A model generated the notes under the pieces. That model was not told the origin of the DNA. It did no database searches and saw nothing but the letters and a program-made list of their open reading frames with translations. From Dillenia suffruticosa (Eukaryota; Streptophyta; Magnoliopsida; Dilleniales; Dilleniaceae), in NCBI GenBank assembly GCA_033439265.1, contig JAVTVX010000027.1, positions 8,881,001-8,945,000 of the forward strand: 64,000 nt of DNA, written 5' to 3'. Positions 43,937 to 56,399 of the stretch are shown piece after piece (the first letter of the stretch is position 1; each line of letters begins with the position of its first letter). The position numbers and the translations under genes were made by a program.

Positions 43937-46725
43937 GTTGAATGTCTGAATTTGGCAGTCGACCAATTGTTGACTATATGAGAAAAATAGTCGAATTATC
44001 TAGAAGAGATATTCAACTAATGTGCATGCCTATGTGTGAATTGGTCGAATCTTATCAATATCATTTGACCAATGTATGCTTATCTTTCAGAAAACCTGTC
44101 GAATGTCCTAGGAAACGGTCGAACCACCAATAGTGACATTTGACTAAATTCTTTATTAGACTATAGTAAATTTCAAATATACTGATAAGGTATTTGATCG
44201 TCTTTTAAAGTGGTTGAATCATTTTAATCATTTTCCAAGGGTCTCAAACAATTCAGTCAAATGATAAAAAATATCATTACACCGAAAAAGCTCATTCGAG
44301 CATAAATTTAAATCCTAACTCTAAAAATTTGAAATCTCCCTCTCTCATGTTCGAACTCCCTCTCTCCCTCCCTAAGCCCAGCCCCTAAATCAGAAATACC
44401 GCTCCCAAATCTTTCTCCCTCTCTCATGTTTAAATCCAAATCCTTTGTAAGGTATGATCAAACCCTCTTTCAATTATCTAAATCCCCATAATTGATTCGA
44501 CAAACCCTCTTTTAACTCTTCATCTCTTTCACAAACTCCTCTTACTACAAATAAATGAGTTGAGACCCACATTCTTTGTTGTCTCTTTGTTTAGACTCTC
44601 CTTTTTAATGATGACAAAAAGCAAGAGAGATAGATGTGCATGAACTTTTCATTCTGCATTCCAGTTTGGCACTTTGCATTTCATTCTGTACTTTATAAAT
44701 ATACGAGCATGCCGGTCGTTTAGTTATATTCTAAGTGGGAGAATGCATTCATTGAGGGGTAAAAAATTTCAAACTTTTGGATATTTTGTCATCATAAAAA
44801 ATAGAAAATTATTGGAATATTTAGATTTTAAAAATAAACAATACAATCCAAGGAATTAGTTTGCAAAGTTTGAAAATCAACATAGAACTAAATTATTGGA
44901 TTGATATAAGTTATATTTGACCAATTCTTTAAGAAAACAAAGTAAACAATCAAATGAGAAATATGACAATTCACCTAAAACCTAGTAGGAAGAATAATTC
45001 AGTCAAATGCTAAAGAAATCAGTCAACTGAACTTAGTTTTTAACACCAAACCATTCGACCATTCAGTCAAGCCATTTGATCAACTCAGACAATGAGATTT
45101 AGAACAAGTACTAAACAGTCAAATGACCACATGAATATTGAATCAATCCCTTCTTTAGAATCAACTGGCTTGCTCAATCATTCGACCAATTTGAATCACA
45201 ATCCAAAACTTGCATTCCTAACTCATGAGTATACTTGTAACTCGATGGGAAAACTCAAAAAGCAACTCGAATGACTCAGATTCTTAAAACTCATTTTGCA
45301 ACTTGATTGCTCTATGTGAACATTCGACCAAAACAAACACTAACGCTTAAAAGTTTTGACTGGAATATCTTACAAGTCGAATATAACTATAAAATTCAAC
45401 CAATATGATGGAATGATCGAATAAGTACCCTACTTTAAAAATTTATACTTCGATCAAGATAATCTTTCAATCGAATAGAACTATAGCATTCAATCAATTA
45501 ACAAAAACAGTTAAAAAAATCATTCAACCAGAACACATAGTCAATCAAATAGCACTATAGCATTCGACAAGTTTAGATAAACAGATGAATGAACACTTAG
45601 GTAGACCTTATGAAATCATTCGACCAAAATAAATTGTCAATCGAATAGGGCTATAGCATTCGACCATGTCATATAGATAGTTGAATGAATTTTAGGCAAA
45701 TCCTTAAAAAACATTTGACTGACTTTGAGAAATATTCAACCGACAATGTAAACCAAGTCAAAAATATATCTCAATCAAATAGGGGTAGATCCAAACGAAT
45801 CTAATTTGAGCACAGTGTCTAAATTAGTCGATCAAGTTGACTAACTACTCAACCAAAGTTGAACATCTTGCTACCCAAGTCGAATTGTACAGGAACAATC
45901 GACTGACCTAAGACTCAATAACTATACCAGTTGAATGACATGTCCAAAATGGTTGAATGAGCTAAACAAATGACCTCAAGATATTCAACTGATAGCATAA
46001 TTGATTCGATTTTCTTTTTACTCTAACGACTATTTCTCAGATTTCAACAAATACAGTTGTGAGCATTAAATTTCTTAACTCCCAAAAACAGCTTTCAGCA
46101 AAAATGCAACACCATATCCGTAAAAGATTATTCTCATTTGACAAAGGTAAATGAAGGCATTAAATGAAACATTCAAAATTTGAATCTACCAATGATTGAG
46201 AAAGGTTCACCCATAAATTCTCAACCTCTGAGTAAGAGTAGAAGTTGCTACTTCAACTAGTTTTGAATTTAAACACTACTTGAGCAAAAATTCTTGTAAA
46301 AATTTTATTTGTGCTTATATTTCTTACATCTGAAGTCTTTTAGTTTTAAGCTTGTAACAACTTTACTTTTCCTTACATATTAGTGCGAAAAGATTAGAGA
46401 AGGTCTTTAATATGAGGTTTAGGGAGAGAAAGAGGTAGTATGGAGTTTGAGAAAAATTCTATAAAGGTCCACTTGCACCTATAAGCAAGATTTATACCAA
46501 TATTATTGATAATGGAAAATCCAAGAAGTCGCTTGAGAGTGGACATACACTGAATTTAGTAAAACCACTATAAAAATTTTAGTGTCCTGTTTCTTGTCAT
46601 TCTAGCTCTATTTTTCTGGTCTTTTTACAAACTCCTTTCAAAACTCAATTTTAATTCCAAAATTTTTTGAAAAACTTCCTAAAAATTCAAAACAACCTAT
46701 TCACCCCTCTAAATTATATTTCACA

Positions 46726-48420
46726 ATTAAATAAGCAACAAAATAAAATATATTTAAATGAAAAATAACGTTATAAAATAGACAAAGTCTAGAATTCTAG
46801 ATCCAATAAAAAATTAGAAACAATAACATTTTATCTTCATCTTTAAAACCAACTAATACAACACTTACAACCAAATAAAAATGAATAATAAGAGTGACAA
46901 TCTTTAGTCTTTTTTACGTCTATAAGAGATCTAAATTCTTATTAAGAGAATAAATTAATATAAATAGTAATCACTTATTTGAGAACCAAATCAAATCCAA
47001 ATATTCGTGTTCACTCTCTCACAAATCCCCAAAAACTCTCTCTAGTTATTAGAAGATTATAAAACTACTAGATTATTTTTCTAAAGTAATCCCACATCGA
47101 ATAACTCATTTAGTAGAGTTGTCATTTTTTAAAAAATAATAAAATTCCACTGAAACTTAATACTAGGTAAATAGGAAAAATCTAAAAAAAAATAATAACT
47201 CAACCTTAAGAATAATTGGATCTAAAATTAAGAGTTATCTATATTCCATTCAAACAATTAAATACACAACAAAATAAAAATATATCTAAATGAAAAATAA
47301 CGTTATAAAACATAATATTTGAAAAATAAATCACTTAAATGATTACAAATCTCTAAATTACAATAAAAAATATTTGTAGTATGTATACCAACAAAGAAGA
47401 TCTTATACCTCGATTTTATTCTCTATGCCATAACTCAACTATCTTATGTTTCTTTGGATGGGCAGAGTAATATTGATGAATCCCAAAATTCATCTCCATT
47501 TTTTGTATATAAATAATCTCTCAAAAAATCGTATTGTTTCAATTGGCTTAGAAAACTTGACCAACTAGGGGAGAGAGAGAGAGTTTTTTAATTAAAACAT
47601 ACATACCTTTGAAGTTTGTATTTATTTTAAAAAAAAATTATAAAACCAACTTTTATACTTTTTGAAATTACAAAACAACCTAATAATTTTCAAAATTATA
47701 AAATATGAGAAAATAATTTCAAAAAGTATAGAGTCTAGGTTTTCAAAATGCAGATTAGAATAAAATATTTTTAAAATTATAGACCGCTTCCATATCTTTC
47801 TTAAAAATTACAATTCAACCATAAATTTATCTATCTACATTATTATTGATTTCTAATTAACTTAACAAAAATAATCTCATAAAAATAAATAATAAATACT
47901 AAATGAGTTTTTTTAGGATAGAGAAGTGGCATAAGATATATCTATTTTGGTTTCAAAATAATAATAATTGAGTAATTGCATTAAAATTATTTTAATTCTA
48001 ATTAATTACACTAAATAACTAGAATTGCATCGTAAAATAAAGACTGTATTATTTATAAAAATCAATAAATAAACATTTCTTACTTTGTTCTTGATCTATA
48101 TATCTTTCTATAAGATGTCTTCTTTGTAGCACTTGTTATTGAGGTTGCACATGATAATACGCAAAATATCTATTTGATTTTTGATATCATAGTTTGATTT
48201 TAGATTGATTAGTGCCCTAATAAATGTTTTTATGACCTTTTTATTTTTAGAGATAAAAAATGAAGGTTAGATCAAAATGGGATTAAGAGACAATTTTTGG
48301 AGCTAATTGTTCATGATAGCATTTGGGCCCACAAATGAAGGGGGAAATATCTAGAGTAAAGATTTATTTGTAATAAAAATATTTACTTCAAGTAATTGTT
48401 TTTTTGGGATAAATTGTTTT
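46726..48420. other. AT-rich intergenic DNA with a 531-bp-spaced direct repeat
   Basis: CAATTAAATA followed by AAATGAAAAATAACGTTATA occurs at 46724-46783 and again at 47255-47314 with a few changes. A (GA)6 run lies at about 47572. No gene is seen. Confidence 0.5.
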
Positions 48421-49500
48421 CCTATTTCTAGGGAGGAGAATTTTTTTAGATCTAGATCTAGATCTAGGTCACAAGAAGGAAAGAATTCTACTTTACCTAG
48501 GTTGACCCACGGCTATATATAGTCTTCATTGAGGGTGGCAGTTGGGCATACAATTTGGCAACACAACATACTTTTCCTCTCTTTAGCTTTTAGGTTTTAG
48601 GTTTTATTTTCTCTTTTTCTTTTTCTTTGAAAAACACTTTTTTTCTTCTTTCTTTTGTTTATTTTTAAGAACATGGTCACCATGAATGACTAGTTTTATT
48701 ATGATTCAAGGAGAATTTTATCTGTTGTTTTTATTGTGAGGTTATGTGTTTTAATTAATTTTTTACTCTTTTAATTCAAGAATTCGTCGATTCTTGGTTT
48801 ATTTTTATGAATGATTGATATTGGTTAATTTGATAATTTAATTCGATATCAATTTTTCTACTATATTCAGGATTTCAGTGATCCGTAATTGTCATGAATG
48901 AATAGTACGAGTAGCAAATAAGTTTTTTATATTTATGGGTCGTTACCGATATTCATTTTAAGCTAAGAATCGATGGAACAAAATCAAATAATTGTACGGT
49001 TATTTTGGTTATTTTTATTTTGATTTAATTATTTTCATAGAATTTAATGTTGTCATTATATTGATATGGAACGCTATCGTATCTAGTCGATTAATGATAA
49101 ATTTTGATTGGATGCTGATTTGGTCAATTAATTTAGGAAAATACAAGATTTATTACGGCTATCCTAATAAATTTAAGATTAAATGTTTGAATCGTAAGAA
49201 TAATATTTTTAACCCATAATTAGTGAAACAATCGAATGTGTGAACTCTTGAATCAAAGTTTAGTTTATTGAATTTTTTTTCTAATTTTTAGTATTTTTAT
49301 CTGGTTGATTTATCCTTTTATTTTAGGTTTTAATTTTTGATTTAGGAATTTATTTTATAAAACTCTTATTTTATTTTAACAATAACTAAGAGATTAAGTT
49401 AACATAGTTTCCGTGAGATTTGACCCGACACCACTATTGCTATAAGTTTGCTGCATTGGGGGATTAGTATTAATTTGAGGGTTTCAACAAAGCCGACCAA
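48421..49500 (+). repeat. LTR-like non-coding repeat with TATA box
   Basis: A (TAGATC)n run (48450-48470) and a CTATATATAG box at 48514 precede a long pyrimidine-rich stretch (48600-48665). The stretch ends near 49410-49500 with CCGTGAGATTTGACCCGAC and TTTGCTGCATTGGGGGATTA, phrases resembling those near the internal boundary of plant LTR elements. The 75-codon frame at 48992 has no domain. Element class and limits are uncertain. Confidence 0.3.
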
Positions 49501-50829
49501 TACACACACGCGCACATATAAATGTACTATCACTTCTCAATATTTAAAACCTTTGGTCTCTCATCCAAAATTAATGATATTCAGAATGTTCAATTTGTCT
49601 TCTATTGACAATGTAATTTGACAAATTTTAAGAAAATCCAATATGACATAAAATCGTATTACTGGATCCGGTTTTTTTATGACTAACCAGAACAATTCTA
49701 GATGATGATTTTCGGTATAGTTGGTTTAGATTATTTATTATCTATAAATGTTCCAACTAATCAACACTGTGTACCAAACATACGCATCTATTGACCTATG
49801 AAAGATTTTAATCATAATATATCAAGATATATAACCCTGATTTCTCAGATTTATCAACAAACACTTAAAATTAAGAAGACATAAACCAAATATAGTTATA
49901 TAGTATTAATTTCTCTATAGGTTCTATTCGGAATTAATTAGTTACATGTACTAACTACTATTGAGTTTATACCATATTCGAATCTGAACCATGTTTGATG
50001 ATCAATGTATATCATTTCATTAATTAAAAATTCACAAGTTATAACTTAAATCTTGATAAATGATTACTTTTATTATTTAGTCGTGAACAATTTTTCTTAA
50101 TTTGATGTAACAATAACTTATATTTTCTGTATGCACCATTTACTTGATCCCATACACAAATCACACATATCAAGCTATAGAATTTTATATATGTACAACT
50201 ATATTTATCTGCTTTAATAATTAATATAGATGTTATTTTAATATAGAATTAAAACATAATTTTTAAACATACAAAATTGTAAAAGTTAATGGATAAGTAT
50301 AATACAATCCCAACAAGAACATCAAGCTATGTTATTCATGTTGTATATATAATTTTTGTTGTATAGTAATAGAGGTAGAGATTGAAGCAGATGATCACTT
50401 GTGTTTGTACATGGGGAATTTACCAATTCCTCATTAGCTACATTTCTAGGAGTTTTTATTTTTTTTCCTTTTCTGGAGGGTCATCTCTTTATTTCTTATG
50501 CCATCGGTTGAACTTTGTGTTCAGTTTTTTTAGTACGTGAAAAAGGTTTAAACTCGAGACTTCTAAGAGAAAGAGAATAATGTCAATCGAGCTATAGTTT
50601 ATTGGTGCCTTGTGTTCAATTTGTTTGGTCTAATATATGAATAGTTTTAGTTAAGAAAAACAAATTTATGAGCATTTATTTTATTTTTAATCTAATGGCC
50701 ATTACTCATTTAATTTAAATATCTTAATATTTATGTAATTATTTAAAGAAATGGTAAAATCTCCATAATAGGAATGAACATCAAACCCCTCCTTATGTAA
50801 TATTTCCTTAAAAAATATATATCAGAAAT
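49501..50829. other. AT-rich intergenic DNA, nothing recognised
   Basis: No open frame of note, no clear repeat and no RNA gene. Confidence 0.5.
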
Positions 50830-50834
50830 AGAGA

Positions 50835-51098
50835 AGTGTTTTATAGATGATTTTTGGCTTTTGAGTTGCTACACTTAATGAATGTGATTTTTCATTGTAT
50901 TACTTTTAGTTTGTCATACTTAATGCAAGCAATCTTTTGTATTCCTTTCAAGAGCCTCTAAATAGGCCCCATTGTAATCTCATTTGTACACCAACAAGAG
51001 AAATAAAAATCTTATTCTCTATATTCTCTTTCTATAAATGGAAATCGATTTCTATTCCGAGCATATCAAATTGTGGACTCCTAAACCAAAGTTCAATA
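50835..51098 (+). repeat. 5' LTR of copia D (start approximate)
   Basis: It contains CTCTAAATAGGCCCCATTGT (a TATA-like AAATAGGC region) near 50955 and a run of CTCTATATTCTCTTTCTATA near 51015. It ends AAAGTTCAATAAT before the putative primer-binding site. Confidence 0.5.
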
Positions 51099-51779
51099 AT
51101 ACGTTATCATCATGAACCTCTAACCAACCGAGCACAAAGCTTTTGAGAAAAAGACAAAGAAAGAAGCATTCTTGGTAAGTATTTTCCTTTTCATATCTGC
51201 ACGGCATAATATCGGTCTAGCTAAAATATTGTGAGATAGATATAAAGTAAATTCATATAACATTACTTTATTATATGAAATGTGCAAGAAGTTGTCATTT
51301 GCAAAGCTTTTGAGGGCCAAAGTCCTTTGTATGACAAAATTTTCAGTTCCGATTCTTAATGTCATATGTCACTGTTCGAGTGTTTTTCATAAAAATGAAG
51401 CTGAATCAAGTCTTTGTTTTTGAACTCCCATAAGTAGTAAGTTTTAGTTAACCTCTTTTATTGTTAACCCAAAACATTTTTTGTGTAAGGTAGACATGCT
51501 TTTTTTTTAACTGTGTTCATGCAAGGAAATTCGTATCCATTAGTAGTTTTCTATATTTTTTGTCCCTGCCTCCCACTTCTGTCCTGTTTCTTTATTTGGT
51601 TCAAATGTGTCATCTTTTCCATCTTTTGTTTTGTTTCTTTGATTGCAATTGTTCATTCTATTTCTTTTTATCTATCATCTTTTGATATTGCACTATTAAG
51701 TTTAACTAGTCTTTATATATAAGTGTTAATATTTATAACTTGCATATATATTGATTTATTATAAAATAACAATATAAAT

Positions 51780-52300
51780 ATATGTACATCGGATATTTGA
51801 ATGTCAATTACCCATCCATTCTCTAAAGTGAATGTGACAAGATATAATTATTTTTATGAATATAATCACGGACATGGGCCGAGGCTACAATCCCGGATGT
51901 AGATGTGGTCGAGGGAGTGACCACTTTCATGGTAGTCATTCCTAGAATATATCTCACTACCTAAAGTGGGAGAGGTAAGAAAATGACAAAAATGATCCAA
52001 ATAGAAAAATGTGGATAGCATGTAATATTGATGTGGGGAAATTTGGACATTAGTCACATACAAGTCGTACACCAGAAATATCTTGTTGATTTTTATCAAG
52101 TCTTATTGAAAGAAAAAAAAAAAAGATAAACATGTAGAGACAAATCTTTTATATCAAAATAATAATCTTGATAAAATGTTTGAGAGTTAGATAAATTTGT
52201 CACATTTAGGTGTTGGTAACTATTTTTATGACGTTAATATTAATTAATAGAATGAATGTTTGTTTTTCTTATTATTTTATAATTATTGTTATTTATTACA
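51780..52300 (+). pseudogene. Copia D gag C-terminal relic
   Basis: NHGHGRGYNPGCRCGRGSDH at about 51863 (Gly/Arg/His-rich), then MWIACNIDVGKFGH.SHTSR (a decayed C..C....GHW.H.CR zinc knuckle, about 52010) and a KHVETNLLYQNNNLDKMF segment near 52130. The motif order fits a copia gag tail. Stops interrupt it. Confidence 0.6.
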
Positions 52301-52329
52301 ACCTCATTATTTATTTATTCATTTTTTTA

Positions 52330-53037
52330 TGATGACCTCAGGATATTATTGCATCTAATATTGGATCAAATGTCGAAGGTGAGGATTTCTATCTTGTAAA
52401 CAGTGCGACTACACATACAATTCTCAAAAGCAAAAGATATTTCTCTCAGCTTAGTATGGAAAAGCAAAATGTGAATACTATATCTGATAGTGTAACATTG
52501 ATCGAAAGTTCCGGAAGAGCAAATATTTTACTATCAGGAGGGACAAATTTTATGATTGTAATGCATTATTTTCACCAAAATTTCATAGAAATTTATTGAG
52601 TTTCAAAGATATTCATCCCAATGGTTATCATATAGAGAAAACTAAAGTGGGAAATACCGAGTATTTATACATTATTAATATTAAAATGGGACAAAAACAA
52701 ATATTAAAGAGACTATTAGTTTTTTCTCGGGCCTTATTATACACATATTCGACATATCGAAATAAATACAATAGTAAACTAGTAGTTTACTAATCAAAAT
52801 GCATTCAAATTATGGCAAGACTGATTGGGTCATCCTGGATCTACAATGATGTAATGAATTATCAAAAACTCCTCGGACATCCATCAAAGAACCCAAAGTT
52901 TCTTCAATCTAATCAATTCTCATGTGCTGTATGTTATCAAAGCAAATTAATAACAAAACCATCACCAAATAAAATTGGGTTTGAATGTCTTAAATTTTTG
53001 AATCGAATGCAAGGTGACATGTGTGGACCAATTTCCT
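52330..53037 (+). pseudogene. Copia D protease and pre-integrase relic
   Basis: The plus strand has YLVNSATTHTILKSKRYFSQ near 52390 (protease, the catalytic DSATTH Asp replaced by Asn), SVTLIESSGRANILLSGGTN, and LLSFKDIHPNGYHIEKTK (52596). Then follow a GHPGS-like pre-integrase motif (about 52830), CAVCYQSKLITKPSPNKIGF (52923) and MQGDMCGPIS (53008), where homology ends. Frameshifts divide it into three open pieces. Confidence 0.75.
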
Positions 53038-53049
53038 AAGATAAAATTA

Positions 53050-54800
53050 CATACTCTTCAACAAAAACCCAAAGAGAAATTTATGGTTAACTGTGGAAGA
53101 ATGAAGGCTTGGAAGGCAAGACATCTGGCTAAAACACTAGCAAATGGAAATGTTAAAGAACAAATTTTCTTGTTAAGACAATATTTCGAAGAGGTTTTGA
53201 GAACAAATAAGGGAAGTACTTGCAAAATAGGGAGTTATGTACCTTGTGGTGATGAGCATCGGTTATCCATCCATTATCCTCTAACTTCAATTTTCAAAAG
53301 ATTGTATATTTGTCTGGACACTTGTAAAAGGGGATTTTTGGCAGCTTGTATGCCATTTATTGGATTGGATGGATATTTTCTAAAATCTGCTTATAGAGGG
53401 CAGTTGCTAGTGTGGTCGGAAAATACCCAAATGATAGCATTTTTCTACTAGTTTTTGCAATTGTAGAGTTGGAGGAGATATATTCTTGGATGTGGTTCCT
53501 CCAACACTTACTTGAGGACATTGGTGATGAGAGGAGATGGACTTTCATGTCTGACCAGCAGAAGGTATGAAAGTGGACAATTATCCTGAAATGTATGACT
53601 TTTTTATCTCCTAGTGGACATTGGTTTCACGTTGTTCATTTCTCTGTGCAGGGACTAATCAATGCTATTTTTATATTGTCTCCACATTCTGAGTATAGAA
53701 TATGTGTGCGATATCTATTCAATAATCTACATAAGAAGTTCAAAGACTTGGAGTTGAAAAACATGTTTTATGCTGCTGCTGGGGCCACATATGAGACTGA
53801 GTTCATTTGAATGATGAGAGACATTCAAACATCAGATGTTGTTGCGTATGCTTGGCTGATGGAGAAGTCTACCCATATTTGGACCCATATTTGGACACGA
53901 TCTGTATTTTCTGATTACAGTAAGTGTGATTTACTTGTTAATAATATTTATAAATCATTTAATGCTAAAATTTTGGACGCAAGAGATATGTCTGTAGTCA
54001 ATTTGTTAGAGGTGATTAGATGTGGGTTGATGTCAAAGTTTTTTGAAAATAGGAGCAAAATATCATCATTCCATGGTGATATTTGTCTTGCCATTCAAAA
54101 GAAACTTAAAAAAAAAAAAAGAAAAGGCTTAGTAGACATTGGTTTCCAACCTTAACGGGTGGTGGGATATATGAGATGATATCATTTTTTAATAAGTTTA
54201 TTGTTGATTTGGACAATAGGACCTGTAGTTGTAGGGCATGGGCATATGTGGCATTCCTTGTACGCATGCAATTAGTTGCATACTTGTTTGTAAAGAACAA
54301 ATAGAGAAATACGTACGTAGTTGTTATAGTTCAGCCCGTTATTCGGAGTGCTATGCACCTATTATTTAGCTTTGTAATAAACCAAATATATAGGATAAAT
54401 GTCTAGTCCCCAATTTGTTACCTCCCAACTACAAAAGAAAAGCTGGAAGGTCATCCAAAAAAAAGAGGAGAAAAGAGTAGACTGATATCCCACCATCAAA
54501 TCCTCATTCAGTTTCTAGAGTTGGAACTGTCATCAAGTGTAGTATTTGCAATCAATCAGGACACAACAAGAGATTATGCTACAAGGTAAATTATTACATT
54601 TGGATCCATATTATTCTTGTAGTACTAGTTGGATGAGCTAGTATAATTTTTCTATGCAGGGCCGCCCGTGTGATACGTCATAAGGTACATCACAAGGGTC
54701 ATATCCTTCTACTTAACAGTTCAGAAGCCAGCATGGAACACAAGCATCGCAGATAGCTTCTCAACAGTTTCTGAACAATGAAGTAGATGATAGGCTACTG
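53050..54800 (+). pseudogene. MULE B transposase relic (PF10551-type, SWIM, CCHC)
   Basis: On the plus strand: MKAWKARHLAKTLANGNVKE (53101); FKRLYICLDTCKRGFLAACM then PFIGLDGYFLKSAYRGQLL (the GLDGCFLK core with the first catalytic Asp, 53294-53410); EYRICVRYLFNNLHKKFKDL (the CxxH region with His replaced by Tyr); SDYSKCDLLVNNIYKSFNAK with ILDARDMSVVNLLEVIR (53908); a decayed SWIM finger with CSCRAWAYVAFLVRMQLVAY-like frames near 54225; and a perfect zinc knuckle CSICNQSGHNKRLCYK followed by a GTAAAT donor (54541-54588). A last exon has a Ser/Gln-rich tail to about 54800. Stops and frameshifts are present. Confidence 0.8.
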
Positions 54801-55520
54801 TAATCTTTTCACTTTTTTTTGTTTAATTTGGAATAAATATGTATAGAACTATTTTTGATGTTATAAATTTCATGAAGACTTGTATTGAATTGAGTATAAG
54901 TTTGTAATGATATTTTTATTTTAGACATGAAAAATGTATAATTTTGTTTTTATGATGAATGAATTTTCTTTTTTTTTTCCCAATGGGTTAAGTATGTTTT
55001 AGATCGAATGAACCCAGTGAGATTTGTTGCCTTTACCTTATTATGGATGTTTTGAATGAAAGTATGTTTTAGATAGGATGTCATCACAGAGTACACTGAC
55101 TTGCTGCATTTCAGTCTTGTTGCCTTTCGAGAATGCAGTTTTGTTGAGTATCATATTTTTATAGCTACCTTGTTGCATTTCAAGGTCGTTAGGGCCATGT
55201 ATTTCCTAACATGTCTTCCATAAATTTATGATCAATTTATATGTACTTGATGTTCATCAACTTATAACGTCTGCAACTTCTTTTTCTCATTCACATGTAC
55301 ACATGGGATTTTGAAGTTCAAAATGCTCATAATATTGTTAACATTATTGAAAGGTGTTTATTACAACGATATTAAACCTTATGGAACACAGCATACAACA
55401 CAACCTTACACATTAATAGCTTGATCAAACAAAAAAAGCACAATTTCTCCTAAAATTCCTAACCTATCTAACTTTATACAACACAGCTAAAAACAGAACT
55501 ACTCTCATTGACAATATTCT
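54801..55520. other. Non-coding spacer between the convergent MULE B genes
   Basis: T-rich DNA. A GTATGTTTTAGAT phrase occurs twice (54991 and 55062), suggesting a small duplication. No gene is seen. Confidence 0.5.
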
Positions 55521-55529
55521 ACCTAGGCG

Positions 55530-56075
55530 TATGAAGTCTTTACAAATGGATTTAACCTTCTTCTCCTTCATGTCTTGCAGCCTTCAAATCTCTTCCTTCA
55601 TTCTCAAATTCATCTCCTCAACCTCTTCAACATAGCGCAATAGATGATTGTTCTCTTCCTTCATTCTCTCGATAGTGTTTCTTGCATTTTGTATTTTCAA
55701 ACTCCAATCAGCTACTACATGGTTGTGGACAGTTTTCAACTCATCCGCTTTTTTTTTTCAACTCGTGAATGACTTGACGGCTGAAAGGTGGGTCATGCCA
55801 TTCAAAAAAATCTCAAGCATTACCTTCCTACAAAAACAATAACATTCACCACAATTAAGTTTAGGGAAACTATACTACAAAAAAAATAATTAACCACAAA
55901 AATAGATTTTGACATACCCAAAACTTAGGGCAACCATAAAACCTCCGTGATGGATTCCGTTCCGACCATGAAGTCAGCAAAATAGTATCGAGATTGCATC
56001 TGTACTTCAGTGATGAAGATATCATGTTTAATGACGTCCTATGATTGCTTTGCTGACTGATAGAAGAGATGAACA
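55530..56075 (-). pseudogene. GRF zinc-finger plus coiled-coil protein relic of MULE B
   Basis: The minus strand from about 56020 encodes SSSLKYRCNLDTILLTSWSE, then RNPSRRFYGCPKF, the signature of a GRF zinc finger (CxCG..LxTSWTxxNPGRRFYGCP), followed by a GTATGT donor. After an intron (about 55920-55830) comes FFEWHDPPFSRQVIHELKKK, the second half of the finger. A Glu/Lys-rich heptad segment ADELKTVHNHVVADWSLKIQ to MKEENNHLLRYVEEVEEMNL (55750-55590) follows. A stop near the CGFFEW position and a frameshift in an A run break it. Such GRF proteins are common passengers of plant MULEs. Confidence 0.75.
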
Positions 56076-56399
56076 TCAAGCCCAAACCCTAACCCTCGTT
56101 CGAATGGACGTTACCAAAACAGAAACCCAATGTTTCTCTAATACTAAACCCTCCGAATATTGCCCAAACCCTAACCCTCTTTCCTATGCATGTTGCACAA
56201 ATATTCTCAGTCTTTCTCAAACCATTCCTTCAACCTTTGTTCTCTCCCTCTCAACGCTTTTTTGCTTCTGTTTTTCTTTTTTTTAAATGTTTTTCTTTAA
56301 CGAACAAACCTCTTTATACATAGAGATTGGAGGAAAGAATGGCGCCAAATAAATTTTACGTGGGGAGAAAACGTACAACCTTACTGACATGTCATGCCA

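Larger units (their letters stand above)
39080..46725 (+). mobile_element. Copia retrotransposon B, 5'-truncated, with hAT insertion in its 3' LTR
   Basis: On the plus strand it runs from a gag zinc-knuckle remnant (about 39170) through protease, integrase, reverse transcriptase and RNase H (to about 42285), then a long 3' LTR ending ..TTTCACA at 46725. No 5' LTR or N-terminal gag is seen upstream. The LTR end closely resembles that of copia A, so A and B belong to related lineages. Removing the 1092-bp hAT-like insert leaves an LTR of about 3.3 kb, unusually long, so a second undetected insertion is possible. Confidence 0.8.
42296..46725 (+). repeat. 3' LTR of copia B, rich in ATTCGACCA-like motifs
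   Basis: Between 42360 and 46000 the words (C)ATTCGACCA, CAATCGACTG, AGTCGAATG and their variants recur dozens of times at irregular spacing, with no fixed period. The stretch ends CACCCCTCTAAATTATATTT then CACA. The start is estimated from the end of RNase H and a purine-rich tract (about 42262-42295). The hAT-like insert 42845-43936 interrupts it. Confidence 0.6.
50830..53037 (+). mobile_element. Copia retrotransposon D, 5' portion only
   Basis: The 5' LTR ends near 51098, followed by an ACGTTATCATCATGAACCTC stretch, a variant of the ACGTTATCAGCACGAG junction I associate with one plant copia lineage. A gag zinc-finger region and a protease/pre-integrase region follow, and the element stops abruptly at about 53037 inside the integrase entry (CGPIS). 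Beyond that point the sequence is a MULE transposase, so the rest of pol and the 3' LTR are missing. Confidence 0.75.
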
